Shown here in pieces: positions 1 through 7,837 of a stretch of 11,035 nucleotides of DNA. The number at the start of each line of letters is the position of its first letter. Positions within the stretch are counted from its first letter, which is position 1. Below the pieces are notes generated by a model, which did no database searches, had not been told where the DNA came from, and worked only from the letters and a program-made list of their open reading frames with translations. This stretch comes from SIG223 sp964442785. GTDB taxonomy: Bacteria; Bacillota_I; Bacilli_A; RFN20; DUOF01. The DNA lies in NCBI GenBank assembly GCA_964442785.1, contig CAYTZW010000034.1, forward strand, positions 1-11,035, given 5' to 3'. The position numbers were made by a program, and so were the translations under genes.

Positions 1-2658
1 TTAAGTTCTTACGCTAGACAATTTTTAGGAGGTATGGAAAAACCTGATGTTGATTCTATCGAAGGTTTATCTCCTGCTATTTCTATTGATCAAAAAACAA
101 CTAGCAACAATCCCCGTTCAACCGTTGGAACCGTTACAGAAATATATGACTATTTAAGACTTCTTTTTGCAAGAGTAGGTATTCCATATTGTCCAACTCA
201 CAATATTCCAATTCAAGCTCAAACAATAAAACAAATGTTAGATAAAATAATGACTTTTCAAGAAAATAGCAAATTACTTATAATGTCCCCAATCGTTAGA
301 GGAGAAAAAGGAACTTTCAAAGATTTATTTACTAAATTAATGAAAAATGGTTTTACTAGAGTTAAGGTCGACGGAGAAACTTACCTTTTAGAAGAAGTAC
401 CTGATTTAGATAAAAACAAAAAACATACCATTAGTATCATCGTGGATAGACTTAAAAAGAATGATAGCATTAGAAGTAGACTTGCTGATTCTTTGGAAGT
501 AGCTTTAAAATGGGCAAATGGTTTAGCCGTTGTCGATTGCAATGGAGAAGAAATTCTTTTCTCAGAACATTATAGTTGTGTAGAATGTGGTTTTTCTTTA
601 GAAGATTTAGAGCCTCGCCTTTTTTCTTTCAATGCTCCTTATGGAGCTTGTCCAAGTTGCTATGGTATAGGTTCAAAAATGCAACTCGACTTAGATTTGC
701 TAATTCCTGATAAAAATCTTTCTATAAATCAAGGAGGTATTAGATATTATAAAAATATTGTCAACTCTGAAAATATTGAATGGCAAGAATTTGATTTATT
801 ATTAAAAACCTATAACATTGATAAAAATAAACCTTTAAAGGATTTTAGTGAAAAAGAAATGCATTATATTTTATATGGTTCTGATAGACCTATTTCCTAT
901 CAAATCGAAAGTCGTTCTGGAAATATAATGAAAAAAACAAAATTCCTCGAAGGCGTAAAAGTAAGAATAGAACATTTATTTAATAACACAACATCTGAAC
1001 TTATGAGAGATTGGTATCGTTCTTTTATGAGTGAAATTGAATGTGATTTATGCCACGGAAAAAGACTTTCCGACAAAGCTTTATCGGTTAAAATTGATAA
1101 CAAAAGTATTTATGATGTAACGACGATGTCCATAGATAAATGTTTGGATTGGTTTGAAAATTTACAATTAGATGCTACAAAAACAGAAATTGCTAACCTA
1201 ATAATCAAAGAAATAAAATCCCGTTTATCTTTTCTAAAAAATGTTGGTTTAGATTATCTAACTTTGTCTAGGTCTGCGGGAACCCTGTCAGGAGGAGAAG
1301 CCCAAAGAATAAGATTAGCAACTCAAATAGGTTCACGTTTAACAGGAGTACTTTATGTCTTAGATGAACCTTCTATTGGCTTACACCAAAGAGATAATGA
1401 CCGATTAATTCATTCATTACAAGAAATGAGAGATTTAGGAAATACTTTAATTGTGGTTGAACACGATGAAGACACAATGCTAGCAGCAGATTGGCTAATC
1501 GATGTTGGTCCAGGGGCAGGAACTCACGGAGGAGAAATTGTTGCTCAAGGAACTCCTAGTGAAGTAATGAAAGTAGAAAATTCCATTACCGCTCAATACT
1601 TAACAAACAAAAAAAGAATTGAACGAACTACTCCTTTACGAAAAGGAAATGGACAATTCATTGAGATAATTGGTGCTAATCAAAACAATTTAAAAAACAT
1701 CAATGTTAAAATTCCTCTTGGTTGTCTAACCTTAGTAACGGGAGTTTCTGGTTCAGGTAAATCAAGTTTAGTAAATGAAATACTTTATAAATCTGCTGCC
1801 AGTTTAATAAACAAAAGCAAAATAAAAGTAGGAAAATATCAAGAAATAAAAGGACTAGAAAATATAGACAAAGTAGTCCAAGTTAGCCAAGACGCTATCG
1901 GTCGTTCTCCACGTTCTAATCCAGCAACTTATATTAGTGTTTTTGATGATATTCGAGATTTATATGCTTCTACTATTGAAGCTAAAATTCGCGGCTATGA
2001 AAAAGGAAGATTTTCTTTCAATGTTAAAGGTGGAAGATGTGAAAGATGTCAAGGAGATGGTGTTATTCGTGTACCAATGAATTTCTTACCTGATGTCTAT
2101 GTTCCTTGTGAAGAATGCCACGGAAAAAGATACAACGATGAAACTTTGGAAATATTTTACAAAGAAAAAAACATTGCTGATGTTTTAGATATGAGAGTAG
2201 AAGAAGCCTATTCATTCTTTGAAGGAAAGCCAAAAATACAACAAAAAATCAAAACTCTTGTTGATGTTGGACTAGGATATATAAAACTAGGTCAAAGTGC
2301 TACTACTCTATCAGGTGGAGAAGCCCAAAGGGTAAAATTGGCTTATGAATTGCAAAAAAAATCAACCGGAAAAACCTTATATATTTTAGATGAACCTACC
2401 ACAGGTTTACATTTAGATGACGTAAATAAATTAATGAAAGTTTTAAATAGAATTGTTGATAACGGTAACAGTGTTGTTATCATTGAACATAACCTTGATG
2501 TTATCAAATTAGCCGATTATGTTATCGACTTAGGACCTGAAGGTGGCGAAAAAGGTGGTAATGTTGTTTTCGCAGGAACGGTTGATGAAATCATTAATTG
2601 TTCTACTAGTTACACTGGAAAATATTTAAAACAACTAATTGATAAAAAAAGAAAATAA
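1..2658 (+). CDS. uvrA: UvrABC excinuclease subunit A, 5' end outside window
   Basis: UvrA is the ATP-dependent damage-recognition subunit of nucleotide excision repair; as a dimer it scans DNA and loads UvrB. The frame is open from base 1 and its first codons (LSSYARQFLGG before the internal Met at 34) match the conserved UvrA N-terminal region, so the gene starts upstream; roughly 60-70 residues, including the first Walker A, are missing from view. Visible elements are a CX2C...CX2C zinc module (Cys codons 577, 586, 649, 658), a second zinc module beginning ECDLCHGKRL near 1036-1068, the first ABC signature LSGGEAQR near 1285, the Walker B LDEPSIGLH near 1360, the second Walker A GVSGSGKSS at 1741, a C-terminal zinc module (CERC to CEEC, about 2038-2120), the second signature near 2308 and the Walker B LDEPTTGLH near 2385. 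No disruption is visible. The next gene has its own promoter. Confidence 0.97.
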   Translation, partial: LSSYARQFLGGMEKPDVDSIEGLSPAISIDQKTTSNNPRSTVGTVTEIYDYLRLLFARVGIPYCPTHNIPIQAQTIKQMLDKIMTFQENSKLLIMSPIVRGEKGTFKDLFTKLMKNGFTRVKVDGETYLLEEVPDLDKNKKHTISIIVDRLKKNDSIRSRLADSLEVALKWANGLAVVDCNGEEILFSEHYSCVECGFSLEDLEPRLFSFNAPYGACPSCYGIGSKMQLDLDLLIPDKNLSINQGGIRYYKNIVNSENIEWQEFDLLLKTYNIDKNKPLKDFSEKEMHYILYGSDRPISYQIESRSGNIMKKTKFLEGVKVRIEHLFNNTTSELMRDWYRSFMSEIECDLCHGKRLSDKALSVKIDNKSIYDVTTMSIDKCLDWFENLQLDATKTEIANLIIKEIKSRLSFLKNVGLDYLTLSRSAGTLSGGEAQRIRLATQIGSRLTGVLYVLDEPSIGLHQRDNDRLIHSLQEMRDLGNTLIVVEHDEDTMLAADWLIDVGPGAGTHGGEIVAQGTPSEVMKVENSITAQYLTNKKRIERTTPLRKGNGQFIEIIGANQNNLKNINVKIPLGCLTLVTGVSGSGKSSLVNEILYKSAASLINKSKIKVGKYQEIKGLENIDKVVQVSQDAIGRSPRSNPATYISVFDDIRDLYASTIEAKIRGYEKGRFSFNVKGGRCERCQGDGVIRVPMNFLPDVYVPCEECHGKRYNDETLEIFYKEKNIADVLDMRVEEAYSFFEGKPKIQQKIKTLVDVGLGYIKLGQSATTLSGGEAQRVKLAYELQKKSTGKTLYILDEPTTGLHLDDVNKLMKVLNRIVDNGNSVVIIEHNLDVIKLADYVIDLGPEGGEKGGNVVFAGTVDEIINCSTSYTGKYLKQLIDKKRK

Positions 2659-2666
2659 TTTATATC

Positions 2667-2705
2667 AAAAAGTGTCGTAAAGAAAAAAAAATTTCGATGC
2701 TTTTT
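2667..2705 (+). terminator. Probable uvrA terminator
   Basis: Nine bases after the uvrA stop, AAAAAGTGTCG (2667-2677) can pair with CGATGCTTTTT (2695-2705): 11 pairs including two G-U wobbles, with an A-rich 17-nt loop and a T-rich tail. A second, all-A/T hairpin (2724-2740) followed by five more T lies just downstream and could back it up. The stem is weak, so confidence is moderate. Confidence 0.45.
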
Positions 2706-2743
2706 ATTTCAAATCATAAGTTTAAATAAAATATTTATTTTTT

Positions 2744-2772
2744 TTGCAGATAATACGGAAATATAGTAAAAT
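2744..2772 (+). promoter_or_regulatory. Candidate sigma-A promoter for lgt-trxB
   Basis: TTGCAG (2744-2749) and TAAAAT (2767-2772) are separated by 17 bases. The -10 box matches the consensus at 5 of 6 positions and the -35 box at the TTG core only. It sits 25 bases before the lgt start and after the putative uvrA terminator, which would make lgt-trxB its own transcript. Confidence 0.35.
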
Positions 2773-2797
2773 GTTTATTATTAAAGAGGTGTTTAAA

Positions 2798-3691
2798 ATG
2801 CTTTTATTTTCTGATTCTTTTGATTTCAGCTTATTCGGATTAGATTTTTCCATTCAATATTACGCCCTATGTTTAATAGGTGGAGCTATTGTTGCTTATC
2901 TAATATCAAGATACTTTGCTGAAAAGAAATATCAAAAAGGTTATTTAATTGATAATATGTTTATCCCTTGTTTTCTAAGTGGAATCATTGGAGCAAGAAT
3001 ATGGTTTGTTATTTCCGAATGGAGTTATTATATGAGCAATCCTGCGGAAATAATAAAAATTTGGCACGGTGGAATTGCCATACAAGGTGGAATTATCGCA
3101 GGGGCTGCTGTCGGTATCTTAATGGTTTATTTTGACCACAAGAAAAATCCAGATGAACTTACTCCAAAAGAAAGTATTTTTAGATATATGGACCTTATTT
3201 TACCTAATGTTTTAATTGCTCAAGTAATTGGTAGGTGGGGAAATTTCTTTAATGTTGAAGTATATGGAGAATGTGTTTCTACTTCTAAACTTTGGTTTTT
3301 ACCAAATTTTGTTATTGAAAGATTACAAGTAAATAACTATGGAATGCATCTATGTCCTACAGGGCAAGCCGTTCAACCATTATTTTTCTATGAAGGTATT
3401 TTAAATCTAATTGGCTTTATTGTTATTTCTTTCCTTTTAAGATATCTATGGAAAAATAGAAAACACGGTGTATTAGGATTTTTATATGTAGCTTATTATG
3501 GCGTTGTTAGAATTATTTTAGAGCCTTTAAGAGAAGAAGAATATATAATGAAAATCGGTAATATTTCTCAATCAGTTTTAATGTCCGCTATTTTCATCAT
3601 CATTGGTATAGCAGGTTTAATTTGGATTTATTGGGACGAAATAAAAAACTTATTTAATAAAATTTTCAAAAAAAAAGGTAAAAGACAATGA
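2798..3691 (+). CDS. lgt: Prolipoprotein diacylglyceryl transferase
   Basis: Lgt is an integral membrane enzyme that transfers diacylglycerol from phosphatidylglycerol to the lipobox cysteine of prolipoproteins, the first step of lipoprotein maturation. The ATG at 2798 is chosen because AAAGAGGTG lies six bases upstream; it gives 297 residues, normal for the family. An in-frame TTG at 2744 would add 18 unlikely residues. Several hydrophobic segments span the protein. The Lgt signature GRWGNFFNVEVYGE is at 145-158 (R146 and N149 match E. coli R143 and N146), and the late motif RIILEPLRE at 238-246 carries R238/E242, equivalent to E. coli R239/E243. The usual HGG is IQGG here (Q96 at the E. coli His103 position), with another His at 90 in WHGG. 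The C terminus is basic. Its stop overlaps the trxB start (ATGA), indicating translational coupling. Confidence 0.95.
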   Translation: MLLFSDSFDFSLFGLDFSIQYYALCLIGGAIVAYLISRYFAEKKYQKGYLIDNMFIPCFLSGIIGARIWFVISEWSYYMSNPAEIIKIWHGGIAIQGGIIAGAAVGILMVYFDHKKNPDELTPKESIFRYMDLILPNVLIAQVIGRWGNFFNVEVYGECVSTSKLWFLPNFVIERLQVNNYGMHLCPTGQAVQPLFFYEGILNLIGFIVISFLLRYLWKNRKHGVLGFLYVAYYGVVRIILEPLREEEYIMKIGNISQSVLMSAIFIIIGIAGLIWIYWDEIKNLFNKIFKKKGKRQ

Positions 3692-4584
3692 ATAATATTT
3701 ACGATTTAATAATTATCGGAGCAGGACCAGCTGGATTAACATCTGCAATTTATGCTGCAAAAGCCAATTTAAAAGTTGCTATTATTGAAAAAACAGCTCC
3801 AGGAGGAAAATTGATTAATATTAACAAAATCACTAATTTTCCAACTGAAAACGAAATCATTGGAACAGATTTAGCCCTAAAAATGTTTAACCACGCTCTT
3901 AGTTGTGGAACGGAATATATTGATGAAACAGTAATTGATATTATTCCTAATCAAATAAAAGAAATAAAAACAAGTCGTCGTACATTTTTAACAAAAAGTA
4001 TTATTATCGCCACAGGAACTCAAGAAAAAAAAGCCAATATCGAAGGCGAAAACACTTTCTTTGGAAAAGGGGTTTCTTATTGTGCTGTATGTGATGGACC
4101 TTTATACAAAAATAAAACTATTGCCGTTGTTGGAAATTATGATGCCGCATTAGAAGAATCTTTATATCTATCTTCTTTTGCTAAAAAAATATATTTAATT
4201 TCTAGCAAAGATAAATATACAAATAACACCTTACTTCAAAAAGTTTTAGATAATGATAATATTGAAATAATCTATAATGCTTCTATTTCTAAAATAAAAG
4301 GAAAAGAAGAAGTAGAAGAAATTGTTTTAAATGAAAAATCACTTAATGTAGCTGCGGTTTTTATCTTTATGGGACTAACACCTTCTACTAATTTTGCAAC
4401 TCGACTAGGAATAACTAATGAAAAAGGTTACATAATGGTAAATAGTAAAATGGAAACAAAACTAACTGGAATATATGCAGCAGGAGATGTTATTGAAAAA
4501 GAGTTAAGGCAAATTGTAACCGCAAATAACGACGGAGCAATCGCTGCTAATCAAGTTATCAAATATTTAAAGCAACTAGTATAA
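3688..4584 (+). CDS. trxB: Thioredoxin reductase-like FAD flavoprotein
   Basis: This is a low-molecular-weight thioredoxin reductase-type flavoprotein of 298 residues, normally passing electrons from NADPH through FAD and a redox-active disulfide to thioredoxin. The FAD-binding GAGPAGL is at 11-17, the active-site CAVC at 132-135, and the C-terminal FAD motif (GIYAAGD, then RQIVTA) is intact. The pyridine-nucleotide domain is unusual: the expected GGGDSA-type turn reads GNYDAA (149-154), and the HRRxxxR element that grips the 2'-phosphate of NADPH reads SSKDKYT (172-178). The fold and disulfide are therefore kept while the NADPH determinants are eroded, so the electron donor may be NADH, ferredoxin or another carrier. 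The start overlaps the lgt stop, so the two genes are probably one operon. A terminator follows. Confidence 0.9.
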   Translation: MNNIYDLIIIGAGPAGLTSAIYAAKANLKVAIIEKTAPGGKLININKITNFPTENEIIGTDLALKMFNHALSCGTEYIDETVIDIIPNQIKEIKTSRRTFLTKSIIIATGTQEKKANIEGENTFFGKGVSYCAVCDGPLYKNKTIAVVGNYDAALEESLYLSSFAKKIYLISSKDKYTNNTLLQKVLDNDNIEIIYNASISKIKGKEEVEEIVLNEKSLNVAAVFIFMGLTPSTNFATRLGITNEKGYIMVNSKMETKLTGIYAAGDVIEKELRQIVTANNDGAIAANQVIKYLKQLV

Positions 4585-4594
4585 AAATCAATTT

Positions 4595-4626
4595 AAAAGT
4601 ATGAGTTATAAGCCCATACTTTTTTT
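4595..4626. terminator. Bidirectional terminator between trxB and the SUKH gene
   Basis: AAAAGTATG (4595-4603) and CATACTTTT (4615-4623) form a perfect 9-bp stem around an 11-nt loop, and a run of seven T (4620-4626) begins within the right arm. This is a good intrinsic terminator for lgt-trxB. Read from the other strand, the hairpin directly follows the stop codon of the convergent SUKH gene and is followed by TTTT, so it probably serves both. Confidence 0.75.
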
Positions 4627-5137
4627 AAAATGAATAATTTAATAAATTGATATGATATTCTAACAAAGAATAGAAATTATCAAAACTATAAACATATTCT
4701 TTTTTTACAGAATCATACAAAGCCCAAACATAAGCTTTTGATTTTGTTTTTTCAACATTAGACTTTTTATCATAACAATAATAATCATTGGAAAATTTTC
4801 CAATTATGAAAGCCGTATCAAACTTCACTAAAGAATCGTGAACTTTTTTATCATAATTAACATACAACAAATCTTTCATTTTATCATCGGTGTTTTTAAA
4901 AGAGAAAAAATCAACAATATGAAGAAAACCACCATTTGTTTGAAGCATAAATTCAACAAAGCTTTCATCTAACTCAAAGCCCATTTCTTCACTTATTCTT
5001 TTGCAAAGAACAATAGTATCAGGATTAGGCTCATAAAATTTCACAAATGGATCATACCCTAGAAGTCTTTTAAATAATGGAAATAAATAAGACATATCTG
5101 CACTAGTAACAACATCTAAAAGTTTTTTTTCTTCCAT
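4625..5137 (-). CDS. SMI1/KNR4 (SUKH) family protein
   Basis: This 170-residue protein fits the SMI1/KNR4 (SUKH) superfamily. The clearest sign is the family's helix-turn motif ELDESFVEFMLQTNGG (55-70), followed by a hydrophobic strand, a later IIGKFSNDYY segment (111-120) and a C-terminal helix (DNFYSLLEYHINLL). SUKH proteins are often immunity partners of polymorphic or contact-dependent toxins, but many stand alone in chromosomes with unknown roles. No toxin gene is adjacent here, so immunity is only a possibility. The ATG at 5137 is chosen because GAGGTGGGG lies just upstream (5141-5149); an in-frame extension to 5188 would run through the promoter. It has its own good promoter, converges on trxB and interrupts the otherwise same-strand run from trxB to whiA, so it looks like an inserted cassette. 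No signal peptide or membrane segment is visible. Confidence 0.75.
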   Translation of the reverse strand: MEEKKLLDVVTSADMSYLFPLFKRLLGYDPFVKFYEPNPDTIVLCKRISEEMGFELDESFVEFMLQTNGGFLHIVDFFSFKNTDDKMKDLLYVNYDKKVHDSLVKFDTAFIIGKFSNDYYCYDKKSNVEKTKSKAYVWALYDSVKKEYVYSFDNFYSLLEYHINLLNYSF

Positions 5138-5159
5138 TGTCCCCACCTCAACTGATATT

Positions 5160-5188
5160 ATTATACCTATAACTTCAAAAAAAAACAA
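5160..5188 (-). promoter_or_regulatory. Sigma-A promoter of the SUKH gene
   Basis: On the minus strand, TTGTTT (plus 5183-5188) is followed after 17 bases by a perfect TATAAT (plus 5160-5165). The start codon is 22 bases downstream of the -10 box, with a strong ribosome binding site between them. Confidence 0.65.
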
Positions 5189-5239
5189 TTTATTATATTT
5201 AAACTTTAAGGTAAAATTACATAGAAGGGTGGTTAAAAG

Positions 5240-6187
5240 ATGACATTTTCTCTAGAAGTTAAAGAAGAAGTATCTATTTTAGAACTTTCTTATGCTGAAA
5301 AAAGAGCCCAATTATCAGCACTTTTAAAAATAAATGGTGCTTTAGTTATTAGAAACAATAATTTAGTTTTAAATGTTCGTAGTGAAATAAGTAAAACTGC
5401 TCAATTCATCTATAAAGCAATCAAAGATATTTATGATATAGATGTAAGATTACTGGTAGCCAAACGTACAACTTTAAAGAAAAATAATTGTTACATCGTT
5501 GAAATTAATCAAAAAGTACGATACATTTTAGAAGATTTAGAAATAGTTGATAAGAACAATCAAGTTATTTTTCCTTCAAGAATGCTTTTACTTGATAATG
5601 AATGTGTTAAATCTTATTTAAGAGGCTGTTTTTTAGCAAGTGGTAGCGTAAATCCACCAACTACTAAATACTATCACTTAGAGTTAAATTTACACGACAA
5701 AGAAACTGCAGAATATGTTATTAAATTGCTTAAAAAGTTTTCCTTATCTGGAAAAATACTTTTAAGGAGAAATAATTTCGTGGTTTATTTAAAAAAAGCC
5801 GAAGAAATATCCGACTTTTTAAGACTTATTAATGCCCATTCTTCTTTATTAAAGTTTGAAGAAGAAAGAATTACGAGAGATTTTTATAATTCTAATAATC
5901 GTTTATCAATTTGTGAAATATCTAACGAAATAAAAATATTAGAGGCTGGAAAAAAACAATCAGAAGCCATTCAATATTTAATAGATAATAATTATATGGA
6001 TATGTTAAACGAAAAAGACCGTTATATTGCTATGTTAAGACTTCAAAACCCTGAAGTTAGTATGACAGAACTCGCCAATATTTATTCTTTAAATTCTTAT
6101 ACTGAAATTTCTAAATCTGGAATTAATCATTCTATTCGTAGAATTATGGATTTAGTTTCTAAACTCAAGAAACAACATAATCAATAA
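5240..6187 (+). CDS. whiA: DNA-binding protein WhiA
   Basis: WhiA is a conserved Gram-positive DNA-binding protein built from a degenerate LAGLIDADG homing-endonuclease-like domain and a C-terminal helix-turn-helix. In actinobacteria it controls sporulation division genes; in Bacillota it influences cell division and chromosome segregation. The 315-residue length is typical. The N terminus MTFSLEVKEE is classic; the endonuclease-like core shows RGCFLASGSVNPP (128-140) followed by YYHLEL (144-149). CEISNEIKILEAGKKQ (225-240) corresponds to the family's CE-x-N linker, and the HTH ends in EISKSGINHSIRRI (289-302). GAAGGGTGG about seven bases upstream supports the ATG at 5240. A possible -10 box (TAAAAT, 5212-5217) has no convincing -35 partner. 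rapZ and yvcK, its usual upstream neighbours in Bacillota, are absent. The last 23 bases overlap the end of clpP on the opposite strand. Confidence 0.95.
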   Translation: MTFSLEVKEEVSILELSYAEKRAQLSALLKINGALVIRNNNLVLNVRSEISKTAQFIYKAIKDIYDIDVRLLVAKRTTLKKNNCYIVEINQKVRYILEDLEIVDKNNQVIFPSRMLLLDNECVKSYLRGCFLASGSVNPPTTKYYHLELNLHDKETAEYVIKLLKKFSLSGKILLRRNNFVVYLKKAEEISDFLRLINAHSSLLKFEEERITRDFYNSNNRLSICEISNEIKILEAGKKQSEAIQYLIDNNYMDMLNEKDRYIAMLRLQNPEVSMTELANIYSLNSYTEISKSGINHSIRRIMDLVSKLKKQHNQ

Positions 6188-6740
6188 TTCCATATTTTAC
6201 AGCTTGTTGGGCGTCCATATAATTATCTCTGTCGGTATCTTTTTCAATTTTTTGGATATTTTGAGAAGTTAAATCTGCAAGTATTTGGTTTAACTTCTTT
6301 TTCATTTGGACTAATTTTTTAGCCACAATATCAACATCACTTACTTGTCCTGAAACTCCACCCATAGGTTGATGTATCATAATTTGTCCATTCGGCAAGG
6401 AACATCTTTTTCCTTTTGTTCCCCCTGCTAGTAAAATAGCCGCCATACTTGCACACATTCCAACACAAATTGTATGAATATCACACTTTAAATATTGCAT
6501 CGTATCCAAAATAGCAAGTCCTGCGTTTACCTCCCCACCTGGAGAATTTATATAAATTTGAATATCTTTGGTGCTATCTTGATTGTATAAATAAAGCAAT
6601 TCAGCAATCACAATAGAAGATAATTCACTATTGATTTCTCCACTTATCATTACAATTCTTTCTTTTAAAAGCATCGAGAAAATATCATAATATTTTTCTG
6701 TTCCATATTGTTTATCTACCACTGTTGGTATTATATTCAT
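6165..6740 (-). CDS. clpP: ATP-dependent Clp protease proteolytic subunit
   Basis: ClpP forms the tetradecameric serine-protease chamber that degrades unfolded or tagged proteins delivered by ClpX or ClpC-type ATPases. The protein has 191 residues from the ATG at 6740, chosen because GGTGA lies five bases upstream and MNIIPTV is the standard ClpP N terminus; an ATG at 6752 would overlap that ribosome binding site. The catalytic triad is intact: Ser98 in GMCASMAA, His123 in MIHQPMGG and Asp172 in DTDRDNY, the same numbers as in B. subtilis ClpP. The C terminus stops soon after YGIIDYVVS, several residues shorter than usual, and its final codons lie inside the 3' end of whiA on the other strand. 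A -10-like TATACT (plus 6758-6763) precedes it without a good -35. I see no CtsR operator or CIRCE element. Confidence 0.96.
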   Translation of the reverse strand: MNIIPTVVDKQYGTEKYYDIFSMLLKERIVMISGEINSELSSIVIAELLYLYNQDSTKDIQIYINSPGGEVNAGLAILDTMQYLKCDIHTICVGMCASMAAILLAGGTKGKRCSLPNGQIMIHQPMGGVSGQVSDVDIVAKKLVQMKKKLNQILADLTSQNIQKIEKDTDRDNYMDAQQAVKYGIIDYVVS

Positions 6741-6793
6741 ATCTATCACCATATAAAAGTATAGTCGAAAAGTAACTTTTTTATTCTATTTGA

Positions 6794-6822
6794 TTGTCTT
6801 AAACATTAAAATTTTATATAAT
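6794..6822 (+). promoter_or_regulatory. Sigma-A promoter for cvpA (and probably tRNA-Leu)
   Basis: TTGTCT (6794-6799) and a perfect TATAAT (6817-6822) are separated by 17 bases, 25 bases before the cvpA start. It is the strongest plus-strand promoter in the window and lies in the divergent clpP-cvpA gap. I see no separate promoter for the tRNA, so transcription may continue into it. Confidence 0.72.
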
Positions 6823-6847
6823 ATAAGTAAGCGAAGGGGTGATTGAA

Positions 6848-7828
6848 ATGGAACAATATATTCCTTATTTAATAGATGGATTTTTAATACTTTTTCTAAT
6901 CATAAGATTTGTAAGAGGTTATAACAAAGGTTTTATAAAAGAAATATTTTCTTTAATTCTTAATATTGCCTCAATAGTTTTGTTAGTTTTATACTTAAAT
7001 CCTTTAAGAAATTTTCTTGTTAAATATATTGATATTGCCAAAATTGTTGGAGACAGGTCAAACAAATGGATTAACTACTTACTTTCTATGTCAAAATATT
7101 TAGTAGTTACTTTAATTATTCTTATTGTCTTTTATTTAATATCAACTTTATTAACTTTATGGACAAAGAAATTGGTACAAAGACTAAGAGATGACCACCC
7201 AACTTTTGCTTCTTTTGATAGAGCTTTTGGTTTTGTATTTGGTTTTATAAATGGACTAGTTACTTTAGCTATCGTTTGCTATATTGCTTTTCAACCAATA
7301 TTTTTACCACAAGGACAAGAATATTTACAAAAAACACAATTTGCAACTACGGTCTATGATATGACTGAAAAAGGTTTAACAAAAGTTGCTAAGGTAGATA
7401 AAGAAGAAGTTAATGAAATCATTATTAAATACTTATTAGGAACTGAAATAGAAAAAAGTGAAACTGATGAGTTTAAGTCAAAAGCATTAAGAAAGTTAAT
7501 TGTAGATCTTCCTACTTTAATTTCAAATCCTCAAAAATTGATAGAAGTTAAGGGAGAAAACTCAGAAGGTGTTACGATTTATAATTATATAACGCTTATA
7601 AGTGCTCTTGCAGATTTAACATCAAAAGTACCAGAAGATGAGGAACTAAATAAAAGATTTGGTTTAATATATGATCATTTGGTTGCTCAATTACCCGATG
7701 TAGTTATACATCTAAACTCACAATCTGATTATGATGCAATGTTTGATGAAGAAACAGGAACCTTCTACCAAGTGGGTTTAAGTCAAGAGCAAATAGATGT
7801 TCTAAAAAATAAATGTACAACAGACTAA
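6848..7828 (+). CDS. CvpA family membrane protein with long C-terminal extension
   Basis: The N-terminal half fits the CvpA/colicin V production family: four hydrophobic segments at about 5-20, 32-50, 82-105 and 127-149, the early glycine-rich turn RGYNKGFIKE (23-32), and a last segment with the spaced glycines typical of the family (FGFVFGFINGL, 127-137). CvpA-type proteins are inner-membrane proteins of poorly defined role, linked to envelope homeostasis and colicin V export in E. coli. The total of 326 residues is about twice the usual CvpA length; the extra 170 or so are soluble, charged, largely helical-looking and not recognised. The ATG at 6848 follows AAGGGGTGA; a GTG at 6839 lies within that site and is less likely. 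The gene is divergent from clpP and is followed by a hairpin and tRNA-Leu. Confidence 0.8.
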   Translation: MEQYIPYLIDGFLILFLIIRFVRGYNKGFIKEIFSLILNIASIVLLVLYLNPLRNFLVKYIDIAKIVGDRSNKWINYLLSMSKYLVVTLIILIVFYLISTLLTLWTKKLVQRLRDDHPTFASFDRAFGFVFGFINGLVTLAIVCYIAFQPIFLPQGQEYLQKTQFATTVYDMTEKGLTKVAKVDKEEVNEIIIKYLLGTEIEKSETDEFKSKALRKLIVDLPTLISNPQKLIEVKGENSEGVTIYNYITLISALADLTSKVPEDEELNKRFGLIYDHLVAQLPDVVIHLNSQSDYDAMFDEETGTFYQVGLSQEQIDVLKNKCTTD

Positions 7829-7837
7829 TAATTATTT

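Noticed and set aside
900..1103. Open frame of 67 codons on the minus strand
   Set aside because: It lies wholly inside uvrA, has no ribosome binding site or recognisable sequence, and is a shadow of the coding strand.
3689..3691. Mycoplasma genetic code (TGA as Trp)
   Set aside because: TGA ends lgt and clpP at the expected family lengths, and tryptophan positions use TGG.
6741..6838. CtsR or HrcA operator upstream of clpP
   Set aside because: I find neither the GGTCAAA-type tandem heptads nor a CIRCE inverted repeat in the divergent gap.
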